A DNA stretch of 64,000 bases from Gammaproteobacteria bacterium HGW-Gammaproteobacteria-11 (GTDB lineage: Bacteria > Pseudomonadota > Gammaproteobacteria > Pseudomonadales > Pseudomonadaceae), in NCBI GenBank assembly GCA_002840055.1, contig PGZJ01000003.1, positions 186,001 to 250,000 of the forward strand, in the 5' to 3' direction. The notes below the pieces were generated by a model. It saw only the letters and a list, made by a program, of their open reading frames with translations. It was not told the DNA's origin and ran no database searches. The translations under genes were made by a program, and so were the position numbers. This document shows, piece after piece, positions 1-9,088 of the stretch (position 1 is the stretch's first letter; the number at the start of each line of letters is the position of its first letter).

Positions 1-652
1 CTGCAAAGCCGCTGTAACCCAGGTTGAGCAGATGCGAGCTCATCTCGAACTCGCCGACCGGTGAGTCCTCACCGAAGATGCGGTTGACCTTGTCGATATA
101 GGCATAGCTGATCTGGGTATCGGCCAGACTGGTATTGACCAGACTGAAGGCATCGTAGGTTTGTTCGTTCTGACGCCAGCCGACATTGCCGATGAAGCGC
201 GCATTGTCATAGATGATGCGCTGGCGACCGAGCTTGAACAGCGTATTCGACAGCCCTGCATAACTCAGAAAAGCCTGATTGACCTCGGTGCCGCGCGGAT
301 CGGCAACCACCGAGTAATCGGTTTCAGCCGATGGGGTCTGGGTCGCATTGTTGTAACGCACCGAACCCAGAACAGTCACATCATCCATTTCCACAAAGGC
401 GCCGAATCCGTGAAAGCTGTCAGTGGCGTAGTTGATGCGGGTACGCAATGTCGAGGCATTGGCATTGCGCAGCGGGTTATCCTGATCCACGTGTTCGTAG
501 CGATAGCGCAGATCCACCCCGGCCTTGCCGTTGCTCAGTGCCTCCATCAAGGATGTGCTCTCGGCCTGGGCCGCAGCAGACAGCATGGCCAGCGCCATTG
601 TCGACAGCCCGATCAGCGCCTGGCGCTGCCCTCCGAAATTGCCTGTATTCAT
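1..652 (-). CDS. Outer-membrane porin, alginate-export-like family (3' end outside window)
   Basis: An open frame runs leftward off the window edge from an ATG at 652, giving the first 217 residues. The N-terminus is a clear signal peptide (MNTGNFGGQR..., cleavage near AQAES, residues 27-31). It is followed by beta-barrel-like sequence with the motif DLRYRYEHVDQ and the block ASTLRTRINYATDSFHGFGA, which I recognise from the Pseudomonas alginate-export/porin family. GGGGGAG lies just upstream as ribosome binding site. Substrate cannot be read from the sequence; many family members are substrate-specific porins rather than alginate exporters. The gene has a sigma-54 promoter and a terminator-like hairpin in its leader (entries at 685-904), so conditional expression is likely. 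Confidence 0.75.
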   Translation of the reverse strand, partial: MNTGNFGGQRQALIGLSTMALAMLSAAAQAESTSLMEALSNGKAGVDLRYRYEHVDQDNPLRNANASTLRTRINYATDSFHGFGAFVEMDDVTVLGSVRYNNATQTPSAETDYSVVADPRGTEVNQAFLSYAGLSNTLFKLGRQRIIYDNARFIGNVGWRQNEQTYDAFSLVNTSLADTQISYAYIDKVNRIFGEDSPVGEFEMSSHLLNLGYSGFA

Positions 653-684
653 GCTCAAACTCCCCCTGGATAAAAAACGCGCAC

Positions 685-736
685 AAAAAAAGGCGTCCCC
701 GTTATCAATCCTTGGATTGATTCGGTGGACGCCTTT
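685..736 (-). terminator. Leader hairpin with T-run in front of the porin gene
   Basis: Read leftward, AAAGGCGTCC (736-727) pairs perfectly with GGACGCCTTT (698-689), and inside it ATCAATCC pairs with GGATTGAT around a two-base loop, the two stems being separated by a symmetrical 5-base internal loop. A run of seven T follows on the minus strand. This is an intrinsic terminator shape, yet it sits between the sigma-54 promoter and the porin start codon. It therefore either attenuates the porin or ends a short RNA of roughly 110 nt. Confidence 0.7.
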
Positions 737-807
737 GCCCGTACTCGATGTAGTGTGGTGGAGCGATTACTGCCCGTATTGCCCGGCCTGCTCCCGCAAG
801 GATAAAA

Positions 808-823
808 AGCAAAGCCCGTGCCA
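808..823 (-). promoter_or_regulatory. Sigma-54 (-24/-12) promoter for the porin
   Basis: The minus strand reads TGGCACGGGCTTTGCT, matching every fixed position of the sigma-54 consensus TGGCACGnnnnTTGCW. The start point would fall near 797, giving a leader of about 145 nt that contains the hairpin at 685-736. Sigma-54 promoters need an ATP-driven activator bound upstream; a candidate site is at 889-904. Confidence 0.8.
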
Positions 824-831
824 CAAATGCC

Positions 832-853
832 AATTAACTGTTAATTAACTGTT
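832..853. repeat. Perfect 11-bp tandem duplication, A/T-rich
   Basis: AATTAACTGTT occurs twice without a gap. It lies about 35-55 bp upstream of the inferred sigma-54 start, between promoter and activator palindrome, where a DNA-bending site (often IHF) is usual. It matches the IHF consensus only partly. Confidence 0.5.
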
Positions 854-888
854 TCTAAAAGAGATCAGCCACATGGATGTGCCTTGAC

Positions 889-904
889 TGCACCAGGGGG
901 TGCA
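889..904. promoter_or_regulatory. Candidate enhancer-type palindrome for the sigma-54 promoter
   Basis: TGCACC-AGGG-GGTGCA is a perfect inverted repeat about 92-107 bp upstream of the inferred start, a typical distance for a bacterial enhancer. The half-sites equal those of the NtrC consensus (GCACC-N5-GGTGC) but the spacer is 4 instead of 5, so NtrC is a candidate and not an assignment. No other signal is apparent between here and glpD at 1047. Confidence 0.5.
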
Positions 905-1046
905 TCCGATCTGTGCATAAAGCAGCTGCGCGCACTTGAACAGGTCAACAATCACAAGCAACAAAGTTGCATGTGACTGACACAGTTCCGACAAGCCCGG
1001 CGGTGTACTATGGTCAAGCTCAAGGCCGTCAACGAGGATCCGCCGC

Positions 1047-2597
1047 ATGACCGACACCCCAGCCAAGCTGCTCCAAGGCGGCCAGCCCGATTACGACCTT
1101 GTGGTCATTGGCGGCGGGGTCAATGGCTGCGGCATCGCCATGGATGCGGCGGGCCGCGGTCTCAAGATACTGCTGTTGGAAATGAACGATCTGGGTTCGG
1201 CAACCTCTTCAAGCAGCAGCAAACTGATCCATGGCGGCCTGCGCTATCTGGAGTTCTACGAGTTCAGACTGGTACGTGAAGCCCTCAAGGAGCGGGAAAC
1301 CCTACTGAGCAATGCGCCACATATCATCTGGCCGTTGCGCTTTCGCTTGCCACACCGCCCGCATCTGCGTCCGGCCTGGATGATTCGCATCGGCCTGTTT
1401 CTGTATGACCATCTGGCCAGGCGCAAACGCCTGGCCGGCTCACACGGCATTCGCTTTGCCGCGCAAGGGCCGTTGGTCGAGGGCATCCACCGGGGTTTCG
1501 AGTACGCCGACGGTTGGGTTGATGATGCCCGGCTGGTCGTGCTCTGTGCCATGGCCGCAGCCCAACGCGGAGCCATTATTCAGCCCCGTTGTCAGGTCAT
1601 TGCTGCGGCCCGCGAAGGTAATCTGTGGCGGGTTCATTACCGTGACAACAACACGGGCAAACAACATTCGGTGATCAGCCGCACCCTGGTCAATGCCGCC
1701 GGCCCCTGGGTCAGCCAGGTGTTGCAGGGCCCGCTGGCCCAGACCAATCCCGAGCGCATCCGCATGGTCAAGGGCAGCCATCTGGTGGTGCCACGCCTTT
1801 ATACTGGTGAAGAAGCCTATATCCTGCAGAACGACGATGGCCGTATTGTCTTTGTCATCCCCTACGAGAATGACTTCTCTCTGATTGGCACCACCGACGT
1901 CGACTATCATGGCGACCCCTCTGCGGTGGTCATTTCCGATGAAGAGATCGACTATCTGTTAAGCGTGGTCAATCAGCACTTCCGTCAGCCGTTGTCCCGC
2001 GACGCCATTGTCTGGGACTTTGCCGGTGTGCGCCCGCTGATGGATGAAGCCGCGCAGTCAGCCCAGAAGGCCTCGCGTGACTACCGCTTCGTGATTGATG
2101 CACCCGTCGGGCAGGCCGCCCTGCTCTCGGTGTTTGGCGGCAAGATCACCACCTACCGCAAACTGGCCGAAGCCGCCATGAACAGCCTCTGTCGGCAGGC
2201 TGACCTGGACGGCCAGGCCTGGACCGCGTCAGCCAGGTTACCGGGGGGCAACTTTGATACGCCAACCGCGTTGCTGAACGAGCTGCAGCAGCGTTATCCC
2301 TGGTTGGACAGCGCATTGGCACAACGCTATGTGAGGACCTACGGCACCTTATGCATTGGCTTTCTCGGCCAGAGTTGGCAGATCGAGGACCTGGGCGAGC
2401 ACCTTGGTGCCGGGCTGTATGCCTGCGAGGTGACCTACCTGGTCCAGCATGAATGGGCCCAGACCAGTGAGGATATTCTCTGGCGGCGCACCAAGCTCGG
2501 CCTGCACCAGGCGCAGATCAACCTGCAGGCACTGCAGCGTCTTATCACTCAACTGCGCACGCGGGGCACACAAGTTACCGCCGACAATGGGGTATAA
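1047..2597 (+). CDS. glpD: Aerobic glycerol-3-phosphate dehydrogenase
   Basis: This FAD enzyme of the inner membrane oxidises sn-glycerol-3-phosphate to dihydroxyacetone phosphate and passes electrons to quinone. The 516-residue protein has the dinucleotide fold VVIGGGVNGCG at about residues 19-29, then the family-typical stretch SSSSSKLIHGGLRYLE near residue 55 and a C-terminal accessory domain, matching the usual length of about 500-515. It stands alone here: no glpF, glpK or glpR is present, although in many pseudomonads these lie beside it. The ATG at 1047 follows a modest GAGG element. A promoter for prfC overlaps its stop codon. Confidence 0.93.
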   Translation: MTDTPAKLLQGGQPDYDLVVIGGGVNGCGIAMDAAGRGLKILLLEMNDLGSATSSSSSKLIHGGLRYLEFYEFRLVREALKERETLLSNAPHIIWPLRFRLPHRPHLRPAWMIRIGLFLYDHLARRKRLAGSHGIRFAAQGPLVEGIHRGFEYADGWVDDARLVVLCAMAAAQRGAIIQPRCQVIAAAREGNLWRVHYRDNNTGKQHSVISRTLVNAAGPWVSQVLQGPLAQTNPERIRMVKGSHLVVPRLYTGEEAYILQNDDGRIVFVIPYENDFSLIGTTDVDYHGDPSAVVISDEEIDYLLSVVNQHFRQPLSRDAIVWDFAGVRPLMDEAAQSAQKASRDYRFVIDAPVGQAALLSVFGGKITTYRKLAEAAMNSLCRQADLDGQAWTASARLPGGNFDTPTALLNELQQRYPWLDSALAQRYVRTYGTLCIGFLGQSWQIEDLGEHLGAGLYACEVTYLVQHEWAQTSEDILWRRTKLGLHQAQINLQALQRLITQLRTRGTQVTADNGV

Positions 2598-2598
2598 T
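2593..2598 (+). promoter_or_regulatory. Candidate -10 element for prfC
   Basis: A perfect TATAAT overlaps the glpD stop codon, 43 bp before the prfC start. No good -35 hexamer is seen 16-18 bp upstream, so this rests on the -10 match and the position. Confidence 0.4.
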
Positions 2599-2641
2599 GC
2601 GCGGCTGAATCCGCCACCCCTGTCAGACTACAAGGTTTTCC

Positions 2642-4225
2642 ATGAGCATCGCCGCCGCCGAAGTCGCCAAACGCCGTACCTTTGCCATCATCTCGCACCC
2701 GGATGCCGGTAAAACCACCATCACCGAACGCCTGCTGCTGATGGGTCAGGCGATCAACGTGGCGGGCACGGTCAAGGCACGCAAATCCGACCGGCATGCT
2801 ACCTCGGACTGGATGGCCATGGAAAAGCAGCGCGGCATCTCGGTCAGCACCTCGGTGATGCAGTTTCCCTACCGCGACTGCATGATCAACCTGCTCGACA
2901 CCCCCGGCCACGAAGACTTCTCTGAAGACACCTACCGTACTCTGACGGCCGTGGATTCAGCGCTCATGGTACTGGATGGCGGCAAGGGCGTAGAGCCCCG
3001 CACCATTGCTCTGATGGATGTCTGCCGGTTGCGCGACACGCCGATTGTCAGCTTCATCAACAAGCTTGACCGTGATATCCGCGACCCGATCGAACTGCTG
3101 GATGAAATCGAGGCGGTACTGAATATCAAGGCCGCCCCGGTAACCTGGCCGATTGGCTGCTACCGGGACTTCAAGGGCGTGTATCACCTGGAAGGCGACT
3201 ACATCATTGTCTACCAGGCCGGACACGGCCATGAGCGTACCGAACAACGCATCATCAAACACCTCGATTCGGATGAGGCCCGCGCCCATCTGGATGATCT
3301 GTACGACGGTTTTGTCGAGCAACTCGAGCTGGTGCAGGGTGCTTGTCACGTCTTCGAGCGCGAGGCCTTTCTCAAGGGCGAAATGACCCCGGTGTTCTTC
3401 GGCACGGCACTGGGCAACTTCGGTGTCGATCAGGTACTGGACGCCGTAGTCGATTGGGCGCCCAAGCCGTTGCCACGTCCGGCCCATGAGCGTGAAGTTC
3501 TGCCGAGCGAGCCGAGCTTCAGTGGTTTTGTGTTCAAGATCCAGGCGAACATGGACCCCAAGCACCGCGACCGCATTGCCTTCATGCGTATCTGCTCCGG
3601 CCACTATGAAAAGGGCATGAAACTCTTCCATGTCAGAACCGGCAAGGAATTGCGCATTGCCGATGCCCTGACCTTCTTTGCCGCCGAGCGCGAGCACCTG
3701 GAAGAAGCCTGGGCCGGTGACATCATCGGTTTGCACAACCATGGCACCATACAGATTGGCGATACCTTTACCGAGGGCGAAAAGATCGGCTTTACCGGTA
3801 TCCCGCACTTTGCCCCCGAACTGTTTCGCCGCGTACGCCTGAAGGATCCGCTGAAATCCAAGCAATTGCGCCAGGGCTTGCAGGAACTGGCCGAGGAAGG
3901 CGCCACCCAGGTGTTCTTTCCGCAACGCAGCAACGACATCATCCTCGGCGCTGTCGGCGTGCTGCAGTTCGATGTGGTTGCCAGTCGCCTCAAGGAAGAA
4001 TACAAGGTCGAGTGCATGTACGAGCCGGTCAACGTCTGGTCAGCGCGCTGGATTGAGTCGAGTGACAAGAAAAAACTCGAGGAATTCAGCAACAAGGCCA
4101 TGGAGAACCTGGCCGTTGATGGTGGCGGACACCTGACTTACCTGGCACCCACCCGGGTCAACCTGAATCTGACCGAAGAGCGCTGGCCGGAAATCAAGTT
4201 CCGCGCCACCCGGGAACACCACTGA
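2642..4225 (+). CDS. prfC: Peptide chain release factor 3
   Basis: RF3 is a translational GTPase that recycles RF1 and RF2 from the ribosome after peptide release. The 527-residue protein carries G1 SHPDAGKTT (residues 18-26), G3 DTPGHEDF and G4 NKLD, followed by the EF-Tu-like domain 2 and the RF3 C-terminal domain; length equals the family norm. It begins 44 bp after glpD on the same strand but probably has its own promoter. Two hairpins follow it, one overlapping its stop codon and one with a T-run at 4382-4405. Confidence 0.95.
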   Translation: MSIAAAEVAKRRTFAIISHPDAGKTTITERLLLMGQAINVAGTVKARKSDRHATSDWMAMEKQRGISVSTSVMQFPYRDCMINLLDTPGHEDFSEDTYRTLTAVDSALMVLDGGKGVEPRTIALMDVCRLRDTPIVSFINKLDRDIRDPIELLDEIEAVLNIKAAPVTWPIGCYRDFKGVYHLEGDYIIVYQAGHGHERTEQRIIKHLDSDEARAHLDDLYDGFVEQLELVQGACHVFEREAFLKGEMTPVFFGTALGNFGVDQVLDAVVDWAPKPLPRPAHEREVLPSEPSFSGFVFKIQANMDPKHRDRIAFMRICSGHYEKGMKLFHVRTGKELRIADALTFFAAEREHLEEAWAGDIIGLHNHGTIQIGDTFTEGEKIGFTGIPHFAPELFRRVRLKDPLKSKQLRQGLQELAEEGATQVFFPQRSNDIILGAVGVLQFDVVASRLKEEYKVECMYEPVNVWSARWIESSDKKKLEEFSNKAMENLAVDGGGHLTYLAPTRVNLNLTEERWPEIKFRATREHH

Positions 4226-4242
4226 GCCGCTTTGCGGCTCAG
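4222..4242 (+). terminator. Hairpin overlapping the prfC stop codon
   Basis: CTGAGCCGC-TTT-GCGGCTCAG is a perfect 9-bp stem that includes the stop codon. There is no T-run, so it may stabilise the mRNA end rather than stop transcription. Confidence 0.45.
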
Positions 4243-4250
4243 CTGCCTAA

Positions 4251-4280
4251 AGCTGCAAGCTGCAAGCTGCAAGCTGCAAG
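4251..4280. repeat. Tandem 7-bp repeat AGCTGCA, about 4.3 copies
   Basis: The unit AGCTGCA is repeated in perfect register downstream of prfC. It differs by one base from the AGCTGGA unit of the long array at 22222-22327, which also follows a gene end. Confidence 0.85.
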
Positions 4281-4381
4281 AAAGCCTTCGCTCATGAGTC
4301 TCTGTGCGCCAGTCTGATGGCCTGAATGACTTTCTGTGTCGGATTCAGGATTCATGACTGTTCATTAGCGCCAGCAACGCT

Positions 4382-4405
4382 AGACTGAAAAGATTCAGTC
4401 TTTTT
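4382..4405 (+). terminator. Rho-independent terminator before the DUF1631 gene
   Basis: AGACTGAA-AAGA-TTCAGTCT is followed directly by five T on the plus strand. It ends 22 bp before the next start codon, so the downstream gene would need read-through or a promoter very close to its start. Confidence 0.65.
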
Positions 4406-4427
4406 GGCATGAAGCCAAGGTGTAGCT

Positions 4428-7400
4428 GTGGACAAAAGACTTTTCTCGCGCCAGCGCATTGCCATCAAGGCGATTATCCGCTTTGCCAATGGGCCGGCGC
4501 ACAACTGCCTGATCCGCGAATTCAGCCATGATGGCCTGCTGATCAGCCTCGACCAGCCCGCCGAGCAACCCTCTAGCCTCAAGATTGACCAACCGGCGCT
4601 GATCGACTTCAGCCTGAAAAACCAGCCCGTCACCCTGCGCGTCAACCTGGCCCACATCACCGGTGCCGGTTTGGGTTTGCGCCTGAGCGAACACAACCCT
4701 GCCGATCTGTCCCTGCTGCAGCAGGCCGCCCAACAGCAGCAGAACGAGGCGATTGACAGTCTGTTGCGCGCCACCCCCCAACTGACACTCAACCTCGAGC
4801 AACGACGTCAACTTATCCAGTCCACCAATCGACTAATGCGCAGCTACCTGGACAACCGCTTCGAAGCCTTTTTTCAGGCCATCGATCGATCCCTGTTCGA
4901 GGCAGCCGAACAACAGCGCACCCATACTGATCAGCAGCGCTATCTGGATTTGCAGATTCAGCTGCGTGCCCTCGGTCAACGCCTCACGCAACAGACAGTC
5001 AACAGCCTCTGTCGTCAGGCCAGTGAGATTGCCGAGGGTCGGCTCCCGGCCTCCGCCGCGCAGGAAGCACAGCCTGAGCAGGGCCATGCTGCAGCACAGA
5101 ACAGCCTGTCGCTGGTTGCCAAGGACGCCTTCGAAAACTGGCTGGTGGTGCGCATGGTCATCTCCCGCGCGGAGCAGCGCCTGCAGGAGCCCTTGCTGGC
5201 ATTGCAGGTGCGTATCGAGGCGGCCTTTGCCATGCCCGATCAGACGCGAATCTGGAACCCCTACTCCCCGGCAGCCATTGCCCTGAGCTTTGCCGACGCC
5301 ATCGACAGCCTGGCCATGACGCTGGAGCAACGCAAGCAACTGTTCCAGCTATTCCACGATGTGCTGATGCAATCACTGGACAAGGTCTATGCGCCGCTTA
5401 ATCAGCTTTTCATGGATGCCGGCGTGCTGGCTGATATTGATATCTCGGCGTATCTGGCCACGCAGCGCCTGGCCGCTCAAGGGGCTGTCGACGTCAGTCC
5501 CGAGCCGACCCGTTGCGCTGCCGGCCCAGTGCCGGCACAAGCCCAGCTCAAGGAAACCGGCACAGTCAGCCAAAGCGCCTTTTCAACTGCTTCCAGGCTC
5601 CTCTCCGTAGAGCGTCAATTGCGCCGCAGACCCGGACATGCAGCCACTGTGTCGGCCATGGTCAGCATGCCGCCGGAACAGCTACAGACCACCCTGCAAC
5701 AACTGCAACAGGCAGTACTGCAGGGCAGGACCCAGCTCGAGTCTCCGGGCGCTCTACGACAATTCCTGCAATCCTCAGTAGCGCCGGGCCAGCGCCTCGG
5801 CAGTCAGGAGCAGGACTCGGTCGAGATGGTCGAGAGCCTGTTCGAGCATATCGTGCACAACGGGCAGATACTCGAGGATCTGCGCAGCGAACTGCGCAAG
5901 CTGGAAATACCGCTACTCAAGGTCATGCTCAAGGATCCAGAGTTGTTCTCGGCAGAGCACCATCCTGCACGCCAGGCTATCAACCAGATCGCCCGTCTGG
6001 CCGATCAACGCAGTATCAGCGTGGATGACAATCGCCAGGTAGTGATCGAGGCGATACGCACACTGCTGGCCGACGAAAGCGACAACAACGAGGCCTTCGG
6101 CAAAATACTCAGTGGCCTGGATGAGCGCGTACAACGAGAGCAACAGCTGTTCGAACGCAACCTGAGGCGGGTTACCGAAGCCTGCGAAGGCCAGCAACGG
6201 ATCAACCAGGCCAACGCCCTGATCGAGCAGGAGCTGACCGCCCTGCTGGCCAACCATGCTCTGGCCGAGCCCATCCTGGAACTGATCGACAACGGCTGGA
6301 AGGAGCTGATGCGGTTAAGCTATATCCGTGAAGGCGTCGGCAGTCTGGCCTGGGAAATGCCGTTGGTGGTACTGGATCAACTGATTGTGCGCACGGTTCC
6401 GGGCCAGTGGGACGAAAAGCGGCTGCGCTTCAGCGCGAAAAAACTGATGAACCTGATCAGCAAGGGACTGTCGAAAATCCCGGACTCAACTGCTCGCCAC
6501 AAGGACGTCATCAGTGACCTGGACAATCTGCTCCGCGACCCGGAAAACAGCGAAGTCAAAACCCGTCATTTCATCCCTGCCAACGCGCCGGCAGGCAAAC
6601 CGGATGCCACCACTGAAGCCGATCCGCTAGTGGACAAGGATCAGCAGCGCTGGCGCAAACGCGCCCGGCAACTGCAGCCTGGCCAGTGGCTGGAGCGCCA
6701 CAGTCAGGGCAAGGACAGCCGACTCTATTATCTGGCCTGGACCGACCCGGATGGCGGGCTTATGGTGTTTTGCAATCACCGCGGCAGCAAAGCCGAAGAA
6801 ATGCCACTGGAACTGGTGGCCGAGCTGCTGCGAAACGGCGGCCTGACCCTGCTCAAGGATGCCGACAGCCCGGCACTGGAACAGGGGCTCGACTCACTGG
6901 TACAGACCGTCTATGACAAGCTGGCCATCGAAGCTGCCATGGATCCCCTGACCGGACTCAAGACCCGCCGTGAATTCATACGCGCCCTGGGCGATGCTGT
7001 TTCCCGCGCGCGGGATGGCGAGGCACGTTTCGCTTTGCTGTTCATGGACGTCATGCAGTTCAAACTGGTCAATAACACCTGCGGTTATGAAGCCGGGGAC
7101 CAGTTATTGCAAAGCATTGCCACGACCATCCGCGATACCATCGGCAATACCCCGGTGGCCGGGCGCGTGGGCGTTGATCAGTTCGCCATGATCCTGCCCG
7201 TGGACAGCCAGAATGAGGGTTTCAGGTTGGCTGTGGCGCTCAAATCGGCGATCGAGCTGAGGCGTTTTGTCAGCGCTGAGCACAGTTTTGCGATTGCCTG
7301 CGCCATGTCGATGATCGCCATCGACAAGCACAGCCCTGAACCCATGGAGCTGCTGCGCTCAATCGAAACCGTCACCGAGATGAGCAAGAAATCCGGTCAC

Positions 7401-8231
7401 CGCGACATCCAGATCATCAAACCCGGCGATACCCGTTTTCGCGAACGCGATGAAGTCATTTCCTGGGTCACCCGCATTACCCGCGCACTGGATGAAAACC
7501 GTCTGAAAGTACGCTGCCAGAAAATCGCCCCGATTGCCGATGCCAGCGCCGCCAACACCCACTATGAAATTCTGCTTACTGTGGTTGATGAGCACGGTGA
7601 GCACCTGGCGCCGGCCGACTTTATCAAGGCCGCCGAAGAGTTCAATCGCATGGGCGCGGTAGACCGCTGGGTAATTGAAACCGTGCTGCGCTGGATGGAC
7701 GCCAACCCCGAGCAACTCGCCGGTTTCGGCGGCTTTTCCGTCAATCTCTCCGGCTGCTCGCTGAATGACGAGTCCTTTCTGGATTTTCTCTTTGAATTAC
7801 TGGTCAGTTACAACGTACCCAGAGACAAACTGATCTTTGAAATTACCGAAACCGCCGCCATCGACAACCTGGCCGACGCCGCCGATTTCATTAATGAAAT
7901 GAAGGAAATCGGCTGCCGCTTTTCACTCGACGACTTTGGCTCCGGGCAATCCTCCTACGCCTACCTGAAACGCCTTCCAGTGGATTTCATCAAGATCGAC
8001 GGGGCCTTTATTCGCAACATTGCCGAGGACACTTTCGATTTTGCCCTGGTCAAGTCAATCACCGAGATGGGCCACTTTCTAGGCAAGAAGATCATCGCCG
8101 AGTACGTCTCAAGCGTCGAGATTCTGGAGATCGTCAGCCAGCTCGGGGTGGATTACGCCCAGGGTTTTCACGTTGGCAAACCCATGTTGCTTGAGCAACT
8201 ATTGACCAGCGACATACCGCTGGAAATCTGA
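4428..8231 (+). CDS. Large PilZ-like / DUF1631 / GGDEF / EAL cyclic-di-GMP protein
   Basis: This 1267-residue cytoplasmic protein has no membrane segment. An N-terminal PilZ-like domain (residues 1-100, with RQR and EFSHDG in place of the usual [DN]xSxxG) is followed by a long helical DUF1631 region (about 110-740). A diguanylate-cyclase fold starts at DPLTGL (about 837), but its GGDEF signature is degenerate (GVDQF, near 912), so cyclase activity is doubtful. The EAL fold (about 1045-1255) has EIL for EAL but keeps the metal-binding FEITE, DDFG and FIKID motifs, so phosphodiesterase activity or c-di-GMP sensing is possible. Start is a GTG after AAGG. TatD begins 3 bp after its stop. Confidence 0.8.
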   Translation: MDKRLFSRQRIAIKAIIRFANGPAHNCLIREFSHDGLLISLDQPAEQPSSLKIDQPALIDFSLKNQPVTLRVNLAHITGAGLGLRLSEHNPADLSLLQQAAQQQQNEAIDSLLRATPQLTLNLEQRRQLIQSTNRLMRSYLDNRFEAFFQAIDRSLFEAAEQQRTHTDQQRYLDLQIQLRALGQRLTQQTVNSLCRQASEIAEGRLPASAAQEAQPEQGHAAAQNSLSLVAKDAFENWLVVRMVISRAEQRLQEPLLALQVRIEAAFAMPDQTRIWNPYSPAAIALSFADAIDSLAMTLEQRKQLFQLFHDVLMQSLDKVYAPLNQLFMDAGVLADIDISAYLATQRLAAQGAVDVSPEPTRCAAGPVPAQAQLKETGTVSQSAFSTASRLLSVERQLRRRPGHAATVSAMVSMPPEQLQTTLQQLQQAVLQGRTQLESPGALRQFLQSSVAPGQRLGSQEQDSVEMVESLFEHIVHNGQILEDLRSELRKLEIPLLKVMLKDPELFSAEHHPARQAINQIARLADQRSISVDDNRQVVIEAIRTLLADESDNNEAFGKILSGLDERVQREQQLFERNLRRVTEACEGQQRINQANALIEQELTALLANHALAEPILELIDNGWKELMRLSYIREGVGSLAWEMPLVVLDQLIVRTVPGQWDEKRLRFSAKKLMNLISKGLSKIPDSTARHKDVISDLDNLLRDPENSEVKTRHFIPANAPAGKPDATTEADPLVDKDQQRWRKRARQLQPGQWLERHSQGKDSRLYYLAWTDPDGGLMVFCNHRGSKAEEMPLELVAELLRNGGLTLLKDADSPALEQGLDSLVQTVYDKLAIEAAMDPLTGLKTRREFIRALGDAVSRARDGEARFALLFMDVMQFKLVNNTCGYEAGDQLLQSIATTIRDTIGNTPVAGRVGVDQFAMILPVDSQNEGFRLAVALKSAIELRRFVSAEHSFAIACAMSMIAIDKHSPEPMELLRSIETVTEMSKKSGHRDIQIIKPGDTRFRERDEVISWVTRITRALDENRLKVRCQKIAPIADASAANTHYEILLTVVDEHGEHLAPADFIKAAEEFNRMGAVDRWVIETVLRWMDANPEQLAGFGGFSVNLSGCSLNDESFLDFLFELLVSYNVPRDKLIFEITETAAIDNLADAADFINEMKEIGCRFSLDDFGSGQSSYAYLKRLPVDFIKIDGAFIRNIAEDTFDFALVKSITEMGHFLGKKIIAEYVSSVEILEIVSQLGVDYAQGFHVGKPMLLEQLLTSDIPLEI

Positions 8232-8234
8232 GCC

Positions 8235-9047
8235 ATGTCCAACCCCGCACCGCGCTATATCGATACCCATACGCATCTGGATTTTCCTGACTTTGATGCC
8301 GACCGCCACCAGGTATTGGCCGACTGCCGTGCCCAGGGCGTTGCCCGGCTGGTTGTGCTGGGGGTGCTGCGGGACAATTGGTCTCGGATCTGGCAACTGT
8401 GCAGCAGCCATCCCCAGCTGTATGCCGCCTTCGGTCTACATCCGGTGTTCAGCCATCAGCACCAACCCGGCGATCTGGTTGCACTGCGCGACTGGTTAGC
8501 CGCGTGCATCAGCCACCCGCAGTGTTGCGCCGTCGGTGAGACCGGGTTGGATTACTATGTGACGGACGCCGACCGCGACCATCAACAGACGCTGTTCGAG
8601 GCACAATTGCAGCTGGCTCGGGACTTCAACCTGCCCGTGCTGGTGCATGTCCGTCGCGCCCATGCGGTCACCATTGCCACCCTGAAGCGCTATCGACTGC
8701 CGCGGGCCGGGATTATCCATGCCTTTGCCGGCAGCCCGGAGGAAGCCAGAGAATACTATCGTCTGGGTTTCAAGCTCGGCCTTGGTGGCGCGGCAACCTG
8801 GCCGCAGGCACTGCGTCTGCGGCGCACGCTGGCCGCGCTGCCGCTGGACAGCCTGGTACTGGAAACCGACTCGCCTGATATGGCACCGGCCTTTCTGGCC
8901 GGGCAACGCAACAGCCCGACCGCCCTGGCACAAATCTGCCACGAATTGGCCCAACTGCGTAACGAAAGCCCAACACAGCTGGCCAACGCCTGCTTGCAGA
9001 ACAGTTGCGAATTGTTTGGCTGGGCACCCGGTGATGTTAAGGTCTGA
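8235..9047 (+). CDS. TatD-family metal-dependent hydrolase (DNase)
   Basis: The protein is a 270-residue amidohydrolase-fold phosphodiesterase. The metal-binding pattern is complete: DTHTHLD near residue 10, the Glu of AVGETGLDYY near 97, HVRRAH near 138, IHAFAGSPEE near 160 and LETDSPDM near 214. TatD proteins cleave DNA exonucleolytically and some act in oxidative damage repair; paralogues are hard to tell apart by sequence, so no symbol is given. It starts 3 bp after the preceding gene and is probably co-transcribed with it. Confidence 0.88.
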   Translation: MSNPAPRYIDTHTHLDFPDFDADRHQVLADCRAQGVARLVVLGVLRDNWSRIWQLCSSHPQLYAAFGLHPVFSHQHQPGDLVALRDWLAACISHPQCCAVGETGLDYYVTDADRDHQQTLFEAQLQLARDFNLPVLVHVRRAHAVTIATLKRYRLPRAGIIHAFAGSPEEAREYYRLGFKLGLGGAATWPQALRLRRTLAALPLDSLVLETDSPDMAPAFLAGQRNSPTALAQICHELAQLRNESPTQLANACLQNSCELFGWAPGDVKV

Positions 9048-9088
9048 TACAGTCCTGATCATTGAAAGTCATTTGTCTGGAGCACCCC

